Positions 24,466-34,768 are shown, counted from the stretch's first letter. The stretch: DNA of 64,000 nucleotides from an uncultured Bacteroidales bacterium (GCA_946405435.1 CAMJHF010000004.1:62001-126000); one strand, 5' to 3'. Made by a program: numbers and translations. Notes: generated by a model not told the origin, from the letters alone.

Positions 24466-27400
24466 TGGCTATGAAGAATTTGACACACAGAATCCTGGCT
24501 GCGGTCCTGCTGGTTGCAGGCCTGCTTGCCAGCCTTTCCGCCTCCGCCCAGCAGAAAACCGTTTCTGGCCGGGTGGTGGACGACAAAGGTGTTGCCGTCA
24601 TCAGCGCTGCGGTCATTAATACCGCAACCAGCGACGGTGTGATTACCGACTACGACGGACGCTTCTCCATCAAGGCGGCCGAGGGCCAGACCCTGCGCGT
24701 GGAGCTTATGGGCTACCAGACCCAGGAAGTCAAGGTCGGTTCCGGCGACAGCATTTCGATAGTGCTGGTCGAAGATGCGGAAATGCTTGAAGATGTGGTG
24801 GTTGTTGGTTATGCCGTGCAGAAGAAGGTTAACGTCACCGGCGCGGTGTCGTCCATCTCGGGCGACGAGCTCAACGCCCGTCCAGTTACATCCGCCATGC
24901 AGGCGCTCCAGGGAGCCGATCCTTCCATGAACATTACGGTTAGTTCCGGAAGTCCCGTGGGAGGCAGCTCTGTCAACATCCGCGGTGTACCTTCGGTCAA
25001 CGGAGGCTCGCCGCTGGTGCTGATCGACGGTGTCCCCGGTGTGTCACTTGATCATATCAATGCCGCGGACATCGAATCTGTGTCGGTGCTCAAGGATGCA
25101 TCGGCAAGCGCCATTTACGGCGCGAGGGCATCCGCAGGCGTGATTCTGGTTACGACCAAGAGTGGCTCGGCCGGCAAGACCAAGGTTGCGTATTCCAACA
25201 GCTTCGGCTGGATAAAACCGACCACGAGCACCGATTTCATAACCTCGGGATACGACTGGGCGAAGGCTGTTGACGAGGTGTATTACGCCCGTTACGGCTA
25301 CAGCGCATTCCGCTACACCGAGGCCGACTGGGCCGAGCTGGAAGCCCGCCGGTACGACAAGACCGAAGATCCTTCGCGCCCCTGGGTGGTGGTGGACGAC
25401 AGCGGCCAGTACCATTACTATGGCAATTACGACTGGTACAACGCCCTGTTCAACAGCAACCGTTTCCAGCAGCAGCACGACCTTTCGGTATCCGGGGGCA
25501 ACAAGGCCATAAAGTACTATGTCAGCGGCAAATACTACGACCAGGAAGGCCTTTTGAGCGGCCCTGCCATCCCTGTCAAGGAGCATTATGAGAATTATGC
25601 TTTCAGGGCCAAGTTCGACGCCCAGCTCTTCAAGTGGGCCAAGTGGAGCACCAACGCTTCGGTGCACCGCGTGCATCAGGTCTACCCGGGTACGACGAGC
25701 GAGAATCTGAGCATCTCCGCCCTCGACCAGGCCCTCGGTCCCATGTTCCCTCCCACAAACCCGGATGGCTCCTATGTCATCTATCCTTATGACATCAGGG
25801 GAGTCGGCATAGGCAAGGGACGCGGAGCATTGCTTACCAATCCCAATATGCGCCACGACATAGACAACCGTACGCTTACCCTGTCCAACAGCCTTGAGAT
25901 CACCCCTTTCAAAGGCTTCTCGCTCAAGGGAACCTACAACATCACAAATTACTGGAGGCTCTACCGCGACCGCAACCAGGCCGCTACCTATTCGGACAAG
26001 ATAGGCACGATCGTAACCAATACCGCATACTCCAAGGACGAGTATCGTGAGCGCCATTACGAATACAACGTTCACAGTGTGGATGTGGTTGCCACATACC
26101 GCGCCACCTGGGCTGACAGCCATCATTTCCAGGCGCTCGCCGGCATGAACTACGAACACAGGCGTACCACCGACCTTACAGTGGACCAGTTTGGCGTGGG
26201 CAACATGGCCCTGAGTACCTTCAACTCCGTTACCGACGATACGTATTACACTATCACTCAGGATATTACCGCCTACAAGACGCTGGGCTTCTTCGGGCGC
26301 ATCAATTACGACTATCTTGAAAAGTACCTCTTCGAGGCGTCGTTCCGCGCCGACGGCACTTCGCGCTTTGCCGAAGGGCACCGCTGGGGCTACTTCCCGT
26401 CTGCGTCTATTGGCTGGCGCTTTACCCGCGAGCCTTTCATGAACGGAGCCAAGGGCTGGCTCTCCGACGGCAAGCTGCGTCTTTCGTACGGCTCGCTCGG
26501 AAATCAGCAGGTGTCGGACTACAGCTACCTTGAGACCATTGATACCAACCAGCTTTCGTACCTGTTCGACAACAGCGGACGCCCCAAGTACGCATCGGTT
26601 TCCGACCCCGTATCGTCGAGCCTTACGTGGGAGACGGTGAGTACCTGGAACCTTGGACTTGACCTTAGTTTCCTCGACGGGAGGCTGAACTTCACAGGCG
26701 ATTACTTCATACGCCAGACCAAGGACATGCTCACGACATCGCTTACGCTGCCGAGTACCTACGGAGCCTCCACGCCGAAGGAAAACTGCGCCGACCTGCG
26801 CACCAACGGATGGGAAATCCAGCTGGGGTGGAAAGACCAGTTCAGGCTGGGAACCAAGCCCTTCCATTACGGCGTGACGGCTACCCTGGGCGACTACAGG
26901 ACCATAATCACCAAGTACAACAATCCTGAGCGCATTTTCAGCAACTACTATGTGGGCAAGGAACTGGGCGAAATCTGGGGCTACCATATCCCCAAACTCT
27001 TCAGTTCCGACGATGAGGCTGCCGCTTACGAGGCCGCGGTGCACCGTGCCACCAATATCTACCAGCGTATCTACAACATGTCTGGCGGCGGCTACGGCTA
27101 CCTGATGGCCGGCGACATGATGTTCGAGGACGTGAACGGCGACGGCTACATCAACAACGGCGCCGGCACGGTGGACGATCCCGGCGACATGATGAAGATA
27201 GGCAACTCCCTGCCTCACTACAACTACTCGATGCGCTTCGACTTCGGATGGAACAACTTCGACCTGTCGATCTTCTTCCAGGGCGTGGGCAAGCGTGACT
27301 GGTACCCGAGCGCCAACCAGGACGACGTGTACGGCGCAACCCGTCTGTGGAACCTGTACAGCTACCCGGTCATGTCCTTCATTGCCACTGATTACAAAGA

Positions 27401-27767
27401 CAATGTTTGGACGCCTGAAACTCCGGATGCATACTTCCCGCGCCTGCGGCCCATCATTTCCTACAACGGCGGTCCGTTGGCAGCTCATAACGACCGTTAT
27501 CTGCAGAAGGTCAACTACCTGCGTCTCAAGAATATAACCTTCGGGTACACAGTACCGTTCAAGAAGTCGTTCATATCTTCGTGCAGGGTTTACTTCTCGG
27601 GCGAGAACCTCTACTACTGGTCGCCTTTCAAGAAGGTCACCAAGTATATCGACCCCGAACTTGCGGTTGCCTCCGGCACCTATATCACGAGCAAGATGTC
27701 CGGAACCACCGGTACCGGTTACACCTTCCCGATGACTCTCACTTTCGGTCTTAATGTCAACTTCTAA
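24462..27767 (+). CDS. SusC/RagA family TonB-linked outer-membrane transporter (second copy)
   Basis: An 1101-residue protein with a signal peptide (LLVAGLLASLSASAQQ), a carboxypeptidase-like regulatory domain (VSGRVVDDKGVAVISAAVIN), and the motif EDVVVVGYAVQKKVNVTGAV. A plug (VNIRGVPSVNGGSPLVLIDG, DIESVSVLKDASASAIYGAR) precedes the beta-barrel, which ends LGLNVNF. Codon use is strongly GC-rich at third positions, unlike the first SusC at 6717. The sequence is related to, but well diverged from, that copy, so the two probably take different substrates or sizes. The start overlaps the upstream stop by 4 bases; ATGs at 24465 and 24471 are alternatives. Confidence 0.95.
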   Translation: MMAMKNLTHRILAAVLLVAGLLASLSASAQQKTVSGRVVDDKGVAVISAAVINTATSDGVITDYDGRFSIKAAEGQTLRVELMGYQTQEVKVGSGDSISIVLVEDAEMLEDVVVVGYAVQKKVNVTGAVSSISGDELNARPVTSAMQALQGADPSMNITVSSGSPVGGSSVNIRGVPSVNGGSPLVLIDGVPGVSLDHINAADIESVSVLKDASASAIYGARASAGVILVTTKSGSAGKTKVAYSNSFGWIKPTTSTDFITSGYDWAKAVDEVYYARYGYSAFRYTEADWAELEARRYDKTEDPSRPWVVVDDSGQYHYYGNYDWYNALFNSNRFQQQHDLSVSGGNKAIKYYVSGKYYDQEGLLSGPAIPVKEHYENYAFRAKFDAQLFKWAKWSTNASVHRVHQVYPGTTSENLSISALDQALGPMFPPTNPDGSYVIYPYDIRGVGIGKGRGALLTNPNMRHDIDNRTLTLSNSLEITPFKGFSLKGTYNITNYWRLYRDRNQAATYSDKIGTIVTNTAYSKDEYRERHYEYNVHSVDVVATYRATWADSHHFQALAGMNYEHRRTTDLTVDQFGVGNMALSTFNSVTDDTYYTITQDITAYKTLGFFGRINYDYLEKYLFEASFRADGTSRFAEGHRWGYFPSASIGWRFTREPFMNGAKGWLSDGKLRLSYGSLGNQQVSDYSYLETIDTNQLSYLFDNSGRPKYASVSDPVSSSLTWETVSTWNLGLDLSFLDGRLNFTGDYFIRQTKDMLTTSLTLPSTYGASTPKENCADLRTNGWEIQLGWKDQFRLGTKPFHYGVTATLGDYRTIITKYNNPERIFSNYYVGKELGEIWGYHIPKLFSSDDEAAAYEAAVHRATNIYQRIYNMSGGGYGYLMAGDMMFEDVNGDGYINNGAGTVDDPGDMMKIGNSLPHYNYSMRFDFGWNNFDLSIFFQGVGKRDWYPSANQDDVYGATRLWNLYSYPVMSFIATDYKDNVWTPETPDAYFPRLRPIISYNGGPLAAHNDRYLQKVNYLRLKNITFGYTVPFKKSFISSCRVYFSGENLYYWSPFKKVTKYIDPELAVASGTYITSKMSGTTGTGYTFPMTLTFGLNVNF

Positions 27768-27770
27768 ACA

Positions 27771-29510
27771 ATGGGCAATATGAAAAAGCATTTTATACTC
27801 TTTGCTGTTCTGTCGCTTGCCTTTACGGCCTGCAACCTCACTATGATGCCCGAAGACGAAGTGTCACCCGACAAGTATTTCAAGACGGAGTCGGACCTGC
27901 TCCTTTGGAGCAATCAGTTCTATTCCAACAATCTGGAAAGCGCCGGTCTGGGTTCGACAACCGACTTTTACATGTCAAACGGCATCTCTGCCTATGTTAC
28001 CGGCGGCCGCAACCCGGCCACCCAAAGCTGGAGTTTCAGTTCTCTGCGCAAGATCAATTACATGCTGGAGCATCTTGACCAGTGCACCGACAGGGCGGCA
28101 GCTACCAAATACGAGGCGGTAGGAAAGTTCTTCCGCGCATACTTTTACTTCAAGATGGTCCGTACCTACGGGGACGTTCCATGGTTCGACAAGGTGCTCG
28201 GCTCTTCCGACGAGGACGTGTACAAGGCCCGCGACGACCGCGGCTTTGTGATGGACAAAGTGCTGGAGGACTTTGAGTTTGCCATTGCCAACCTGCCTGC
28301 AAGCTGGGAGTCCGGCAACACCCGCGTCACCCGCTGGGCCGCGCTTGGCTTTGCCAGCAGGGCGGCCCTGTTCGAGGGTACCTTCCGCAAGTATCACGGC
28401 ATGAAGGACGCTGAAAAGTACCTCACTAAGGCCGCCGAATATGGACGGGAATTCACCGTATCCGCTCCGTTTACGCTTTACAACACGGGTACGACTCCCT
28501 ATCGCGACTTGTTCGTCTCCGACAACGCCATTACCCAGGAGGTGGTGCTATGCCGTCATTACGACACCCAGTACAGTGTGTTCCACAGCCTCGGATATCA
28601 GGTCAACTTCAGCCGTGCATCCCTGACGCGCCGCTTCATCAACCATTATCTGATGGCTGACGGAACGCGCTTTACCGACAAGGAAGGCTGGCAGACAATG
28701 GGTTACGTGGAAGAGATGCGCGGACGCGATCCACGCCTTGCCCAGACCGTGCTGTGCCCCGGTTATGTGCAGAAGGGCGCGAGCGCAGTAACTCCCTGCG
28801 AGTTCTACTCATGGACCGGATATGAGCCCATCAAGCACGTACCCGCCGCCGCCAAGTGCGTATCGTCTTCCGATGACACCGACTGGATACTGCTCCGCGC
28901 TCCGGAGGTTTACCTTAATTTTGCGGAGGCTCTTGCCGAACTTGGTACGCTTACGCAGTCCGACCTGGACATATCTGTGAACAAGATCCGCGCACGTGCC
29001 GGCATGCCGTCGCTGTCTATGGAGGCTGCGAATTCCAAGCCGGATCCATACCTGCTTGAATGCTATCCCAACGTCACCCGCAGCGCCAATACCGGCGTAA
29101 TCCTCGAGATCCGCAGGGAAAGGGCAGTGGAACTGGCCCTTGAAGAGCCTGACCGTTCCTGGGATATGTTCCGCTGGGCTGAATGCAAGCAGTGCCTCCA
29201 GCACTTTGTCCCTTGGTACGGAGTGTATATCCCCGGACTTGGAGATTACGATACTTCCGGCGACGGAACCCCCGACGTGAACTTCTACAAGGCCCCTGAC
29301 GGCAGCGTGAAGATCAAAGTCGGCACGAAGGTCCAGGATGTGGTGCTTTCCGAGGGCGACAAGGGTTACATAGTGGCATATCCTGCCAACGACTACGGCG
29401 CCCAGTGGAATGATTCCCGCGACTATCTGTGGCCGATTCCCGCTACCCAGCGCGCCCTTTATCCCGACATCCTTACACAGAATCCCGGATATGTAGACGG
29501 TGTAAACTGA
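27771..29510 (+). CDS. SusD/RagB family surface substrate-binding lipoprotein (second copy)
   Basis: A 579-residue lipoprotein (MKKHFILFAVLSLAFTAC from the second ATG at 27780, which is an equally likely start). It shows the SusD pattern: PEDEVSPDKYFKTESDLLLW, the helix pair KFFRAYFYFKMVRTYGDVPW, then WILLRAPEVYLNFAEALAEL and VILEIRRERAVELALEEPDR. The C-terminal end is IPATQRALYPDILTQNPGY, a typical SusD ending. It forms the outer-membrane complex with the SusC encoded 4 bases upstream. Confidence 0.95.
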   Translation: MGNMKKHFILFAVLSLAFTACNLTMMPEDEVSPDKYFKTESDLLLWSNQFYSNNLESAGLGSTTDFYMSNGISAYVTGGRNPATQSWSFSSLRKINYMLEHLDQCTDRAAATKYEAVGKFFRAYFYFKMVRTYGDVPWFDKVLGSSDEDVYKARDDRGFVMDKVLEDFEFAIANLPASWESGNTRVTRWAALGFASRAALFEGTFRKYHGMKDAEKYLTKAAEYGREFTVSAPFTLYNTGTTPYRDLFVSDNAITQEVVLCRHYDTQYSVFHSLGYQVNFSRASLTRRFINHYLMADGTRFTDKEGWQTMGYVEEMRGRDPRLAQTVLCPGYVQKGASAVTPCEFYSWTGYEPIKHVPAAAKCVSSSDDTDWILLRAPEVYLNFAEALAELGTLTQSDLDISVNKIRARAGMPSLSMEAANSKPDPYLLECYPNVTRSANTGVILEIRRERAVELALEEPDRSWDMFRWAECKQCLQHFVPWYGVYIPGLGDYDTSGDGTPDVNFYKAPDGSVKIKVGTKVQDVVLSEGDKGYIVAYPANDYGAQWNDSRDYLWPIPATQRALYPDILTQNPGYVDGVN

Positions 29511-29517
29511 TACTGAT

Positions 29518-31791
29518 ATGAAAAAGATACTTATAATACTGGCAATCCTTTGTGCGGGGGTATTCTTCTCCTGCACAAAGGAGATCGCCCCAGCTTCCAT
29601 AACGCTGGACGAGACTACTCACGATGCCGATTTCGCCGGTGAGGAGTTCACGATTGCCGTGCGCTCCAACCGCGACTGGAAAGCCAGCACCGATGCGGAC
29701 TGGCTTACTCTCCGTCACACCGAAGAGGCTGCCCTTGACGCCCGTACATATATTCTTGTGACCGTGACTCCGAACTCCGACGAGGCCCGCACCGGCATCA
29801 TCACCATTGCTGCGGCAGACGGGGGGGGCAGCGCTGAGTTTACCGTGGTGCAAGGCGAGAATACCCACGTCATCAGGACTGCGGACAAGTTTGTGGCTTT
29901 CCTCGAAGCTGCGGCAAAGAGCGAGGCGGCCAACGACTTCAGGCTTGGATCGGATATCGACCTGGCGGGAGTTTCCCTGCCCGATGTCGAGAACTTTATC
30001 TATTCTTTTGACGGTCAGGGGCATTCTATCAAGAACTGGACATCTTCCGCGCCTTTGTTTGGGAGCATAGCCGCCAGCGGTGCGGTGCGCAACCTTGTAA
30101 TCGATGCTTCCTGCAAGCTTACCATTCCCGCCGATGCCGAGAAATTCGGCTTCGTGGCCGCTGAAAATGCCGGAACTATCGAAAATGTGACCAACAATGC
30201 CGCGGTAGGCTTCGCCGCCCTTTCAAAAGGCTGGAAGGGAGCTGTCTGCGGCGAGAACACCGGAACGCTCGTTAACTGCATCAACAATGGTTCTGTATCC
30301 TACAGTGGTGCGCCCCAAACCGACGGATCGCTCTATGTAGCAGGCGTGGCAGGTCGTTCTTCAGGCGAAGGCGCCAAGGCAGACAACTGCAGCAATACCG
30401 GCAATATCTCCCTGGTACTTACCGATGTTGCAGCCCAGAGCGTATATGTTTCCGGCGTCACCGGCGCAGCCAACAGCAACGCCAAGACGCTTAATTGCAG
30501 CAACACCGGCAACGTAACGGTGCGCGTGCCCTCGATTACCACCAACGGTCAGGCCGCAGGCATTGTGTGCTACAGCGGCGGCGAGATTACCGAATGTACC
30601 AATTCCGGCAACATATCTTTCTTCAGCGAGACTGCCGAGGGCAAGGCTGACGGTTCCGTCAAGGGCGTCGGCGTGGCCGGAATCGCTTGCTATTCAGGCT
30701 GGAACGAGGGCAAGACCACTCAGTGTTCCAACTCCGGGGCGATTACCTTGCGCGCGGGTTACACCCTGGCTCAGCAGACCGTTGGAAGCGCTACCAAGTA
30801 CTCTTCCAATGTCGCCGGAGTAATCGGACACGCCTACAACTGCTCGATCGAAAACTGCACCAACAGCGGTGCCGTGCGCAGCGAGTTCCGAGGTATCGAC
30901 AACGCTGAATCGGTGTACAACACCACCGCCCGCCAGAGCGTGGGAGGCATAGTTTCTTCCAGCTGGGGCAACGTAACCGGCTGCACCAACACCGGAACCG
31001 TGGACGTGGTGTGGATTACTGCCGCTCACAACGCCGCGTTGGCCAAGAATTTCGTGGGCCAGGTCGGCGGCATCAGCGGCGGTGACTATCACTCCGACCA
31101 GCTGTCTTCCAGCATCATCGACTGCACCAACGAGGGCGCCGTCACTATCATCTGCGATTCTTCCCAGTCCAACAATGCTTTCGGCGGAATAGTGGGCTGG
31201 CCGGGCAAGGAGAACGCCAGCGGCGTGAACGAGGTGCTCAACTGCGTAAACAAGGGCGACGTGACACTTGACGGCTTCAGCAAGTCCCGCGTGGGTGGCA
31301 TCAGCGGCGGCGCTACGAAAGCCACCGGCTGCAAGAACTACGGAAAGGTGTACCTCAAGGGCGGTCTGACCAACTGCTCGGTGGGCGGCATAATCGGCTT
31401 CCAGAACTTCTTCAATGTGACCGGATGCGAGAGCCGCGGCGAAGTGGCAAGCGATGTGAAACTCGCAGGTGCGGAAACTTCTGCGGCAGGCGGTGTCGGC
31501 GCCCTGGTCGGCGCTCTGGGCAATACCGCGCAGGTCTATTCAGGCTGCAAGGTGGACTGTGCCGTAAATGTTCCCGAAGGATCTGCTGCTTCACTGCTCC
31601 TTGGAGTGATAGGGCAGAACAAGGGTGTGACCACCAAACTTGAGGTGGGCACAGCCGAAGCTCCCATAACGGTCAAAGGCAGTTTCAACGGAACCGCCCT
31701 TACGGCCTCCAACTATGAGACATATATCCGCAGACCTGATTTCTCACTGGTTAATACAAACATAACGTTCAATGTCAAATATGGCGACTAA
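29518..31791 (+). CDS. Surface lipoprotein with BACON domain and GLUG-type beta-helix repeats
   Basis: A 757-residue lipoprotein (MKKILIILAILCAGVFFSC, C19). Residues about 25-120 form a BACON domain (FTIAVRSNRDWKASTDADWL, GIITIAAADGGGSAEFTVVQ). The remaining 630 residues are GLUG-like repeats (LVNCINNGSVSYSG, ADNCSNTGNISLVL, ITECTNSGNISFFS, TTQCSNSGAITLRA, VTGCTNTGTVDVVW, VLNCVNKGDVTLDG), predicting a right-handed beta-helix. Parts match the proteins at 31922 and 38885 closely (WITAAHNAALAKNFVGQVGG; NNAFGGIVGWPG). No catalytic motif is visible. It follows SusD by 7 bases in the position normally held by SusE/F-like surface binding proteins, so binding is the most likely role. Confidence 0.86.
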   Translation: MKKILIILAILCAGVFFSCTKEIAPASITLDETTHDADFAGEEFTIAVRSNRDWKASTDADWLTLRHTEEAALDARTYILVTVTPNSDEARTGIITIAAADGGGSAEFTVVQGENTHVIRTADKFVAFLEAAAKSEAANDFRLGSDIDLAGVSLPDVENFIYSFDGQGHSIKNWTSSAPLFGSIAASGAVRNLVIDASCKLTIPADAEKFGFVAAENAGTIENVTNNAAVGFAALSKGWKGAVCGENTGTLVNCINNGSVSYSGAPQTDGSLYVAGVAGRSSGEGAKADNCSNTGNISLVLTDVAAQSVYVSGVTGAANSNAKTLNCSNTGNVTVRVPSITTNGQAAGIVCYSGGEITECTNSGNISFFSETAEGKADGSVKGVGVAGIACYSGWNEGKTTQCSNSGAITLRAGYTLAQQTVGSATKYSSNVAGVIGHAYNCSIENCTNSGAVRSEFRGIDNAESVYNTTARQSVGGIVSSSWGNVTGCTNTGTVDVVWITAAHNAALAKNFVGQVGGISGGDYHSDQLSSSIIDCTNEGAVTIICDSSQSNNAFGGIVGWPGKENASGVNEVLNCVNKGDVTLDGFSKSRVGGISGGATKATGCKNYGKVYLKGGLTNCSVGGIIGFQNFFNVTGCESRGEVASDVKLAGAETSAAGGVGALVGALGNTAQVYSGCKVDCAVNVPEGSAASLLLGVIGQNKGVTTKLEVGTAEAPITVKGSFNGTALTASNYETYIRRPDFSLVNTNITFNVKYGD

Positions 31792-31915
31792 CAATCAATC
31801 AAGAGAGTATCGCACTCCTTTGTGCGAGCTTTCCGCATCCGTCCCTTCAGTTCTTTGCGAAAGCCCTGACGGCATGACGGAGCCATTTGAAGACCTTGGC
31901 ACTTTTGAATGGTAA
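31781..31915 (+). CDS. Micro-ORF 1, 44-residue peptide
   Basis: An ATG at 31781 overlaps the end of the preceding gene by 11 bases and opens a frame of 44 residues to TAA at 31913-31915. The next gene starts 6 bases later. The peptide begins MATNNQSREYRTPLCELS, has a short hydrophobic middle (ASVPSVLC) and an acidic tail ending in aromatic residues (EPFEDLGTFEW). A peptide of the same length and layout, also with NQS near its start, precedes the related gene at 38885. Short ORFs of the form Y-x-x-P, hydrophobic core, acidic tail are often seen beside Bacteroidota surface-protein genes, but I know of no assigned function. Support is position, spacing and the parallel case, not homology. Confidence 0.5.
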   Translation: MATNNQSREYRTPLCELSASVPSVLCESPDGMTEPFEDLGTFEW

Positions 31916-31921
31916 AAAAGA

Positions 31922-34765
31922 ATGAACATGAAAAAGACAGTTATCTTTTTTGCTATCAGTGCCATCGCGGTACTGACTGCATCGTGCAGCCGCGAGATTG
32001 CTGCTCCGGAAGTTGCGGTGCAAGACGGTCTTGTCCAGATGTCATTCCACGCCGACAAAGCTGCCCTTACAAAGACAGCTTTGGATGGACTTAATCTAGT
32101 TTGGAGCGCGGACGATGAAATAGCCGTATTCGACGGTACGGATCTCCGCCGTTTCACCCTTGTTTCAGGAGAAGGAACTTCCAGTGCGGTTTTTACCGGT
32201 TCGGTTGCCTCCGGAGTTACGGAGTTTACGGCCGTGTCGCCTTATTCTGCGGCCAAACTTGACGGAACTTCCGTGCAGGTGACAGTGCCCTCCAGCCAGA
32301 CACTGAGCCCGGGCAGCCCGGTTGATCCTAAAGCACTTGTCGCCGTCGCCAAGACAGCGGCTGAAGGAAAGTTCGAATTCAAGAATGTGGTTTCGCTTGC
32401 CAAATTTACCTTAGGAGCGGGAGATTATACATCCGTCGGCTTCGGACCGGCGCCTACGGCAAGTTCGGCCGTTCCTGATTTCGAGACAGGCAACCTGCCG
32501 GCCGAGTCCGTCGGAACTGCCACAATGTACTTCCTTTCAGCTTCAGGGACCGCCCTTGCTGCCGGCGACTATTACATAGCCGTTGCTCCCGGAGAAGTAG
32601 AGGGCGTGACATTTGTGCTTGGAAGTGCGTCATCGCGCGGCTTCAAGGAGAGCACCAAGACCGCCGAAATGAAACGGAGCGGATGCATGAACTTCGGAGC
32701 AGTTTCCGAGGGACTTGTGAGCCTTCCGTTCCAGATAGCCAATGCTGCCGACCTTAAGAACTGGTCTTCACACGCCAACCTTTATGAGGCTGGCGACGAG
32801 ATCAAGGTTGTCGCCGACATCGATATGTCCGGCGTGACCCTCGAAGCGGGCAAGCCTTTCGCCGGGACTCTGGAAGGGCAGGGGCACTCCATCAAGAACT
32901 GGATCACCTCGGTTCCGCTCCTTGAGACGCTGCGTACCGATGGAGAACTCCGGGACCTCAAGCTGGCCTCGAGCTGTGTGCTCACTTTCCCTGCGGCTCT
33001 TTCCAATTTCGGATTCGTCGTCGCCAACAACCGCGGCATAGTTTCGGACGTAACGGTTGAAGCCTCCGCCTCGGTGCCTGCAATCGAGTCCGAGAGCGCT
33101 CAGGACGGACGCTTCGGACTGATAGTCGGGAACAATGCCGAGAGCGGCTCCGTAATGAACTGTACCACGACTGGCGGCATAGATATGTCCGCTCCCGGAA
33201 TCGTCGCCGGCCATAATCTGTATCTCGGCGCGGTGATGGGACGCAACGCCGGCTATGTAAGCCTTTGCAGCAACAGCGGCAACGTGAACGTTGAGTTCAC
33301 AGACGACTCCATGACCAAATGTCTGTATGCTGCAGGCGTCAGCGGTCATGCCGCCGCATCCGGATTGTTTGAGGCTTGTACCAATTCCGGCAATATAACC
33401 ATCAAGACACCCGGTTCCGGCAATGACTGTCTGTTTGCCTGCGGTGTGATAGGCTATTCGGAAGCCCGCCTTATAGAATGTATCAATACCGGTATCGTTT
33501 CTCTGCTGTCCGAGTCTTCGGAGGGCGTTGGTGACGGTCCTCTCAAGAGGGCTTGCGCCGCTGGCGTCGCCGGATACAGCGCCGGCGAGATGAGTAATTG
33601 CGAAAATAGCGGAGACGTGATCCTGCGAGGTGGATACAGTACTGGATTTGCAGGCGTTGGTAAACTCACTGTCGTATCCAATGTGGCAGCTGGTGTGGTC
33701 GGTCTTGTGTACAATGCCGAAGTTAATGACTGCGTCAACAGCGGAGACGTCAGTTCGACGTTGCTTAACATCGACAATGCGGCTTCAAATTACAATACAA
33801 ATACTCGTGCATCGATAGGCGGCGTCATCGGCAACCTCCAGGGTACGGCCAGCGGCTGCACCAACGAGGGGAAAGTCGATGCATACTGGGTGACGTCAAG
33901 CCACAGCGCCGGCTTGAACAAGCAGTTCGTGGCACAGGGCGGCGGCATCTGCGGCGGCTCCTACAATTCTGTGGACAAAAAGGTCTCGAGCATTATCGGC
34001 TGTACGAATACCGGGAAGTTGAGCTACACCTGTGATTCCACAGGCTCAAACAATGCATTCGGAGGCATAGTGGGCTGGCCGGGTTCAGAGCCTTTGAGTG
34101 GAGTTGTTGCCCAGACAGGCTCAATCAGCGGCTGTACGTTCAATGGAGAAATGACAATAGGTGGCTTTGGCAAAACGAGGGCCGGAGGTATCAGCGCGGG
34201 TGCCTGCACTATCGACAATTGTACCGTTAAGGGTACCATCAAGATTGAAGGAAAAACCAATTCGGCCTATATAGGTGGAGTCATTGGTTACCAGGCAGCC
34301 GGTCACACTTTGACCAATACCGTTGTGGACGGCCTGACGATCGAATATACCAACGAGGCCTATATGAACGGCACGGTCTATGGTATCGGCGGTCTTGTGG
34401 GACAGCCGCAGAACTATGCCGGCTTCGAGGCCGGAGCCGGGTGTTCCATACTTGTCACCATCAAGTCGAACCATTGCCGTGACATAGGTTTCATTGCTGG
34501 ACGCATTACCAACACAGTCAATACTATGGTCATCGGCGCTGCCGACAACAAGCTTACGATAAAGAAAGGCTGCTCCATAGTGAATTCTCATACCGGCAAT
34601 ACCGTGTCCGTGGAGTCCGAGTCCGATCTGGATCAGATTATCAGTTCTTACAAGGAAACCCAAGACGGCAAAATCAATTACGACAACGGCGGATTCCTTG
34701 TCGGCTCGCTCAACTACGATAAATGGAAGGACCTTGTAAGCTTAAATCTCAAGTATTCAGAATAG
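31922..34765 (+). CDS. Fimbrillin-like plus GLUG beta-helix surface lipoprotein (first of a pair)
   Basis: A 947-residue lipoprotein (second ATG at 31928 also possible; lipid cysteine near residue 22, VLTASCS). Residues about 35-260 resemble the fimbrillin-like beta-sandwich (TKTALDGLNLVWSADDEIAV, FKNVVSLAKFTLGAGDY). Residues 270-900 are GLUG-type repeats (VMNCTTTGGIDMSA, VSLCSNSGNVNVEF, FEACTNSGNITIKT, MSNCENSGDVILRG, VNDCVNSGDVSSTL, ISGCTFNGEMTIGG). The beta-helix half is clearly homologous over its length to the protein at 38885 and partly to that at 29518. It probably projects a binding or structural domain from the outer membrane. No enzyme motif is seen. Confidence 0.85.
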   Translation: MNMKKTVIFFAISAIAVLTASCSREIAAPEVAVQDGLVQMSFHADKAALTKTALDGLNLVWSADDEIAVFDGTDLRRFTLVSGEGTSSAVFTGSVASGVTEFTAVSPYSAAKLDGTSVQVTVPSSQTLSPGSPVDPKALVAVAKTAAEGKFEFKNVVSLAKFTLGAGDYTSVGFGPAPTASSAVPDFETGNLPAESVGTATMYFLSASGTALAAGDYYIAVAPGEVEGVTFVLGSASSRGFKESTKTAEMKRSGCMNFGAVSEGLVSLPFQIANAADLKNWSSHANLYEAGDEIKVVADIDMSGVTLEAGKPFAGTLEGQGHSIKNWITSVPLLETLRTDGELRDLKLASSCVLTFPAALSNFGFVVANNRGIVSDVTVEASASVPAIESESAQDGRFGLIVGNNAESGSVMNCTTTGGIDMSAPGIVAGHNLYLGAVMGRNAGYVSLCSNSGNVNVEFTDDSMTKCLYAAGVSGHAAASGLFEACTNSGNITIKTPGSGNDCLFACGVIGYSEARLIECINTGIVSLLSESSEGVGDGPLKRACAAGVAGYSAGEMSNCENSGDVILRGGYSTGFAGVGKLTVVSNVAAGVVGLVYNAEVNDCVNSGDVSSTLLNIDNAASNYNTNTRASIGGVIGNLQGTASGCTNEGKVDAYWVTSSHSAGLNKQFVAQGGGICGGSYNSVDKKVSSIIGCTNTGKLSYTCDSTGSNNAFGGIVGWPGSEPLSGVVAQTGSISGCTFNGEMTIGGFGKTRAGGISAGACTIDNCTVKGTIKIEGKTNSAYIGGVIGYQAAGHTLTNTVVDGLTIEYTNEAYMNGTVYGIGGLVGQPQNYAGFEAGAGCSILVTIKSNHCRDIGFIAGRITNTVNTMVIGAADNKLTIKKGCSIVNSHTGNTVSVESESDLDQIISSYKETQDGKINYDNGGFLVGSLNYDKWKDLVSLNLKYSE

Positions 34766-34768
34766 TCA

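Noticed and set aside
25044..27791. 915-residue open frame antisense to the second SusC gene
   Set aside because: It mirrors a GC-rich, strongly coded SusC gene on the plus strand; composition is V/G/R-rich with no domain motif. Shadow of the real gene.
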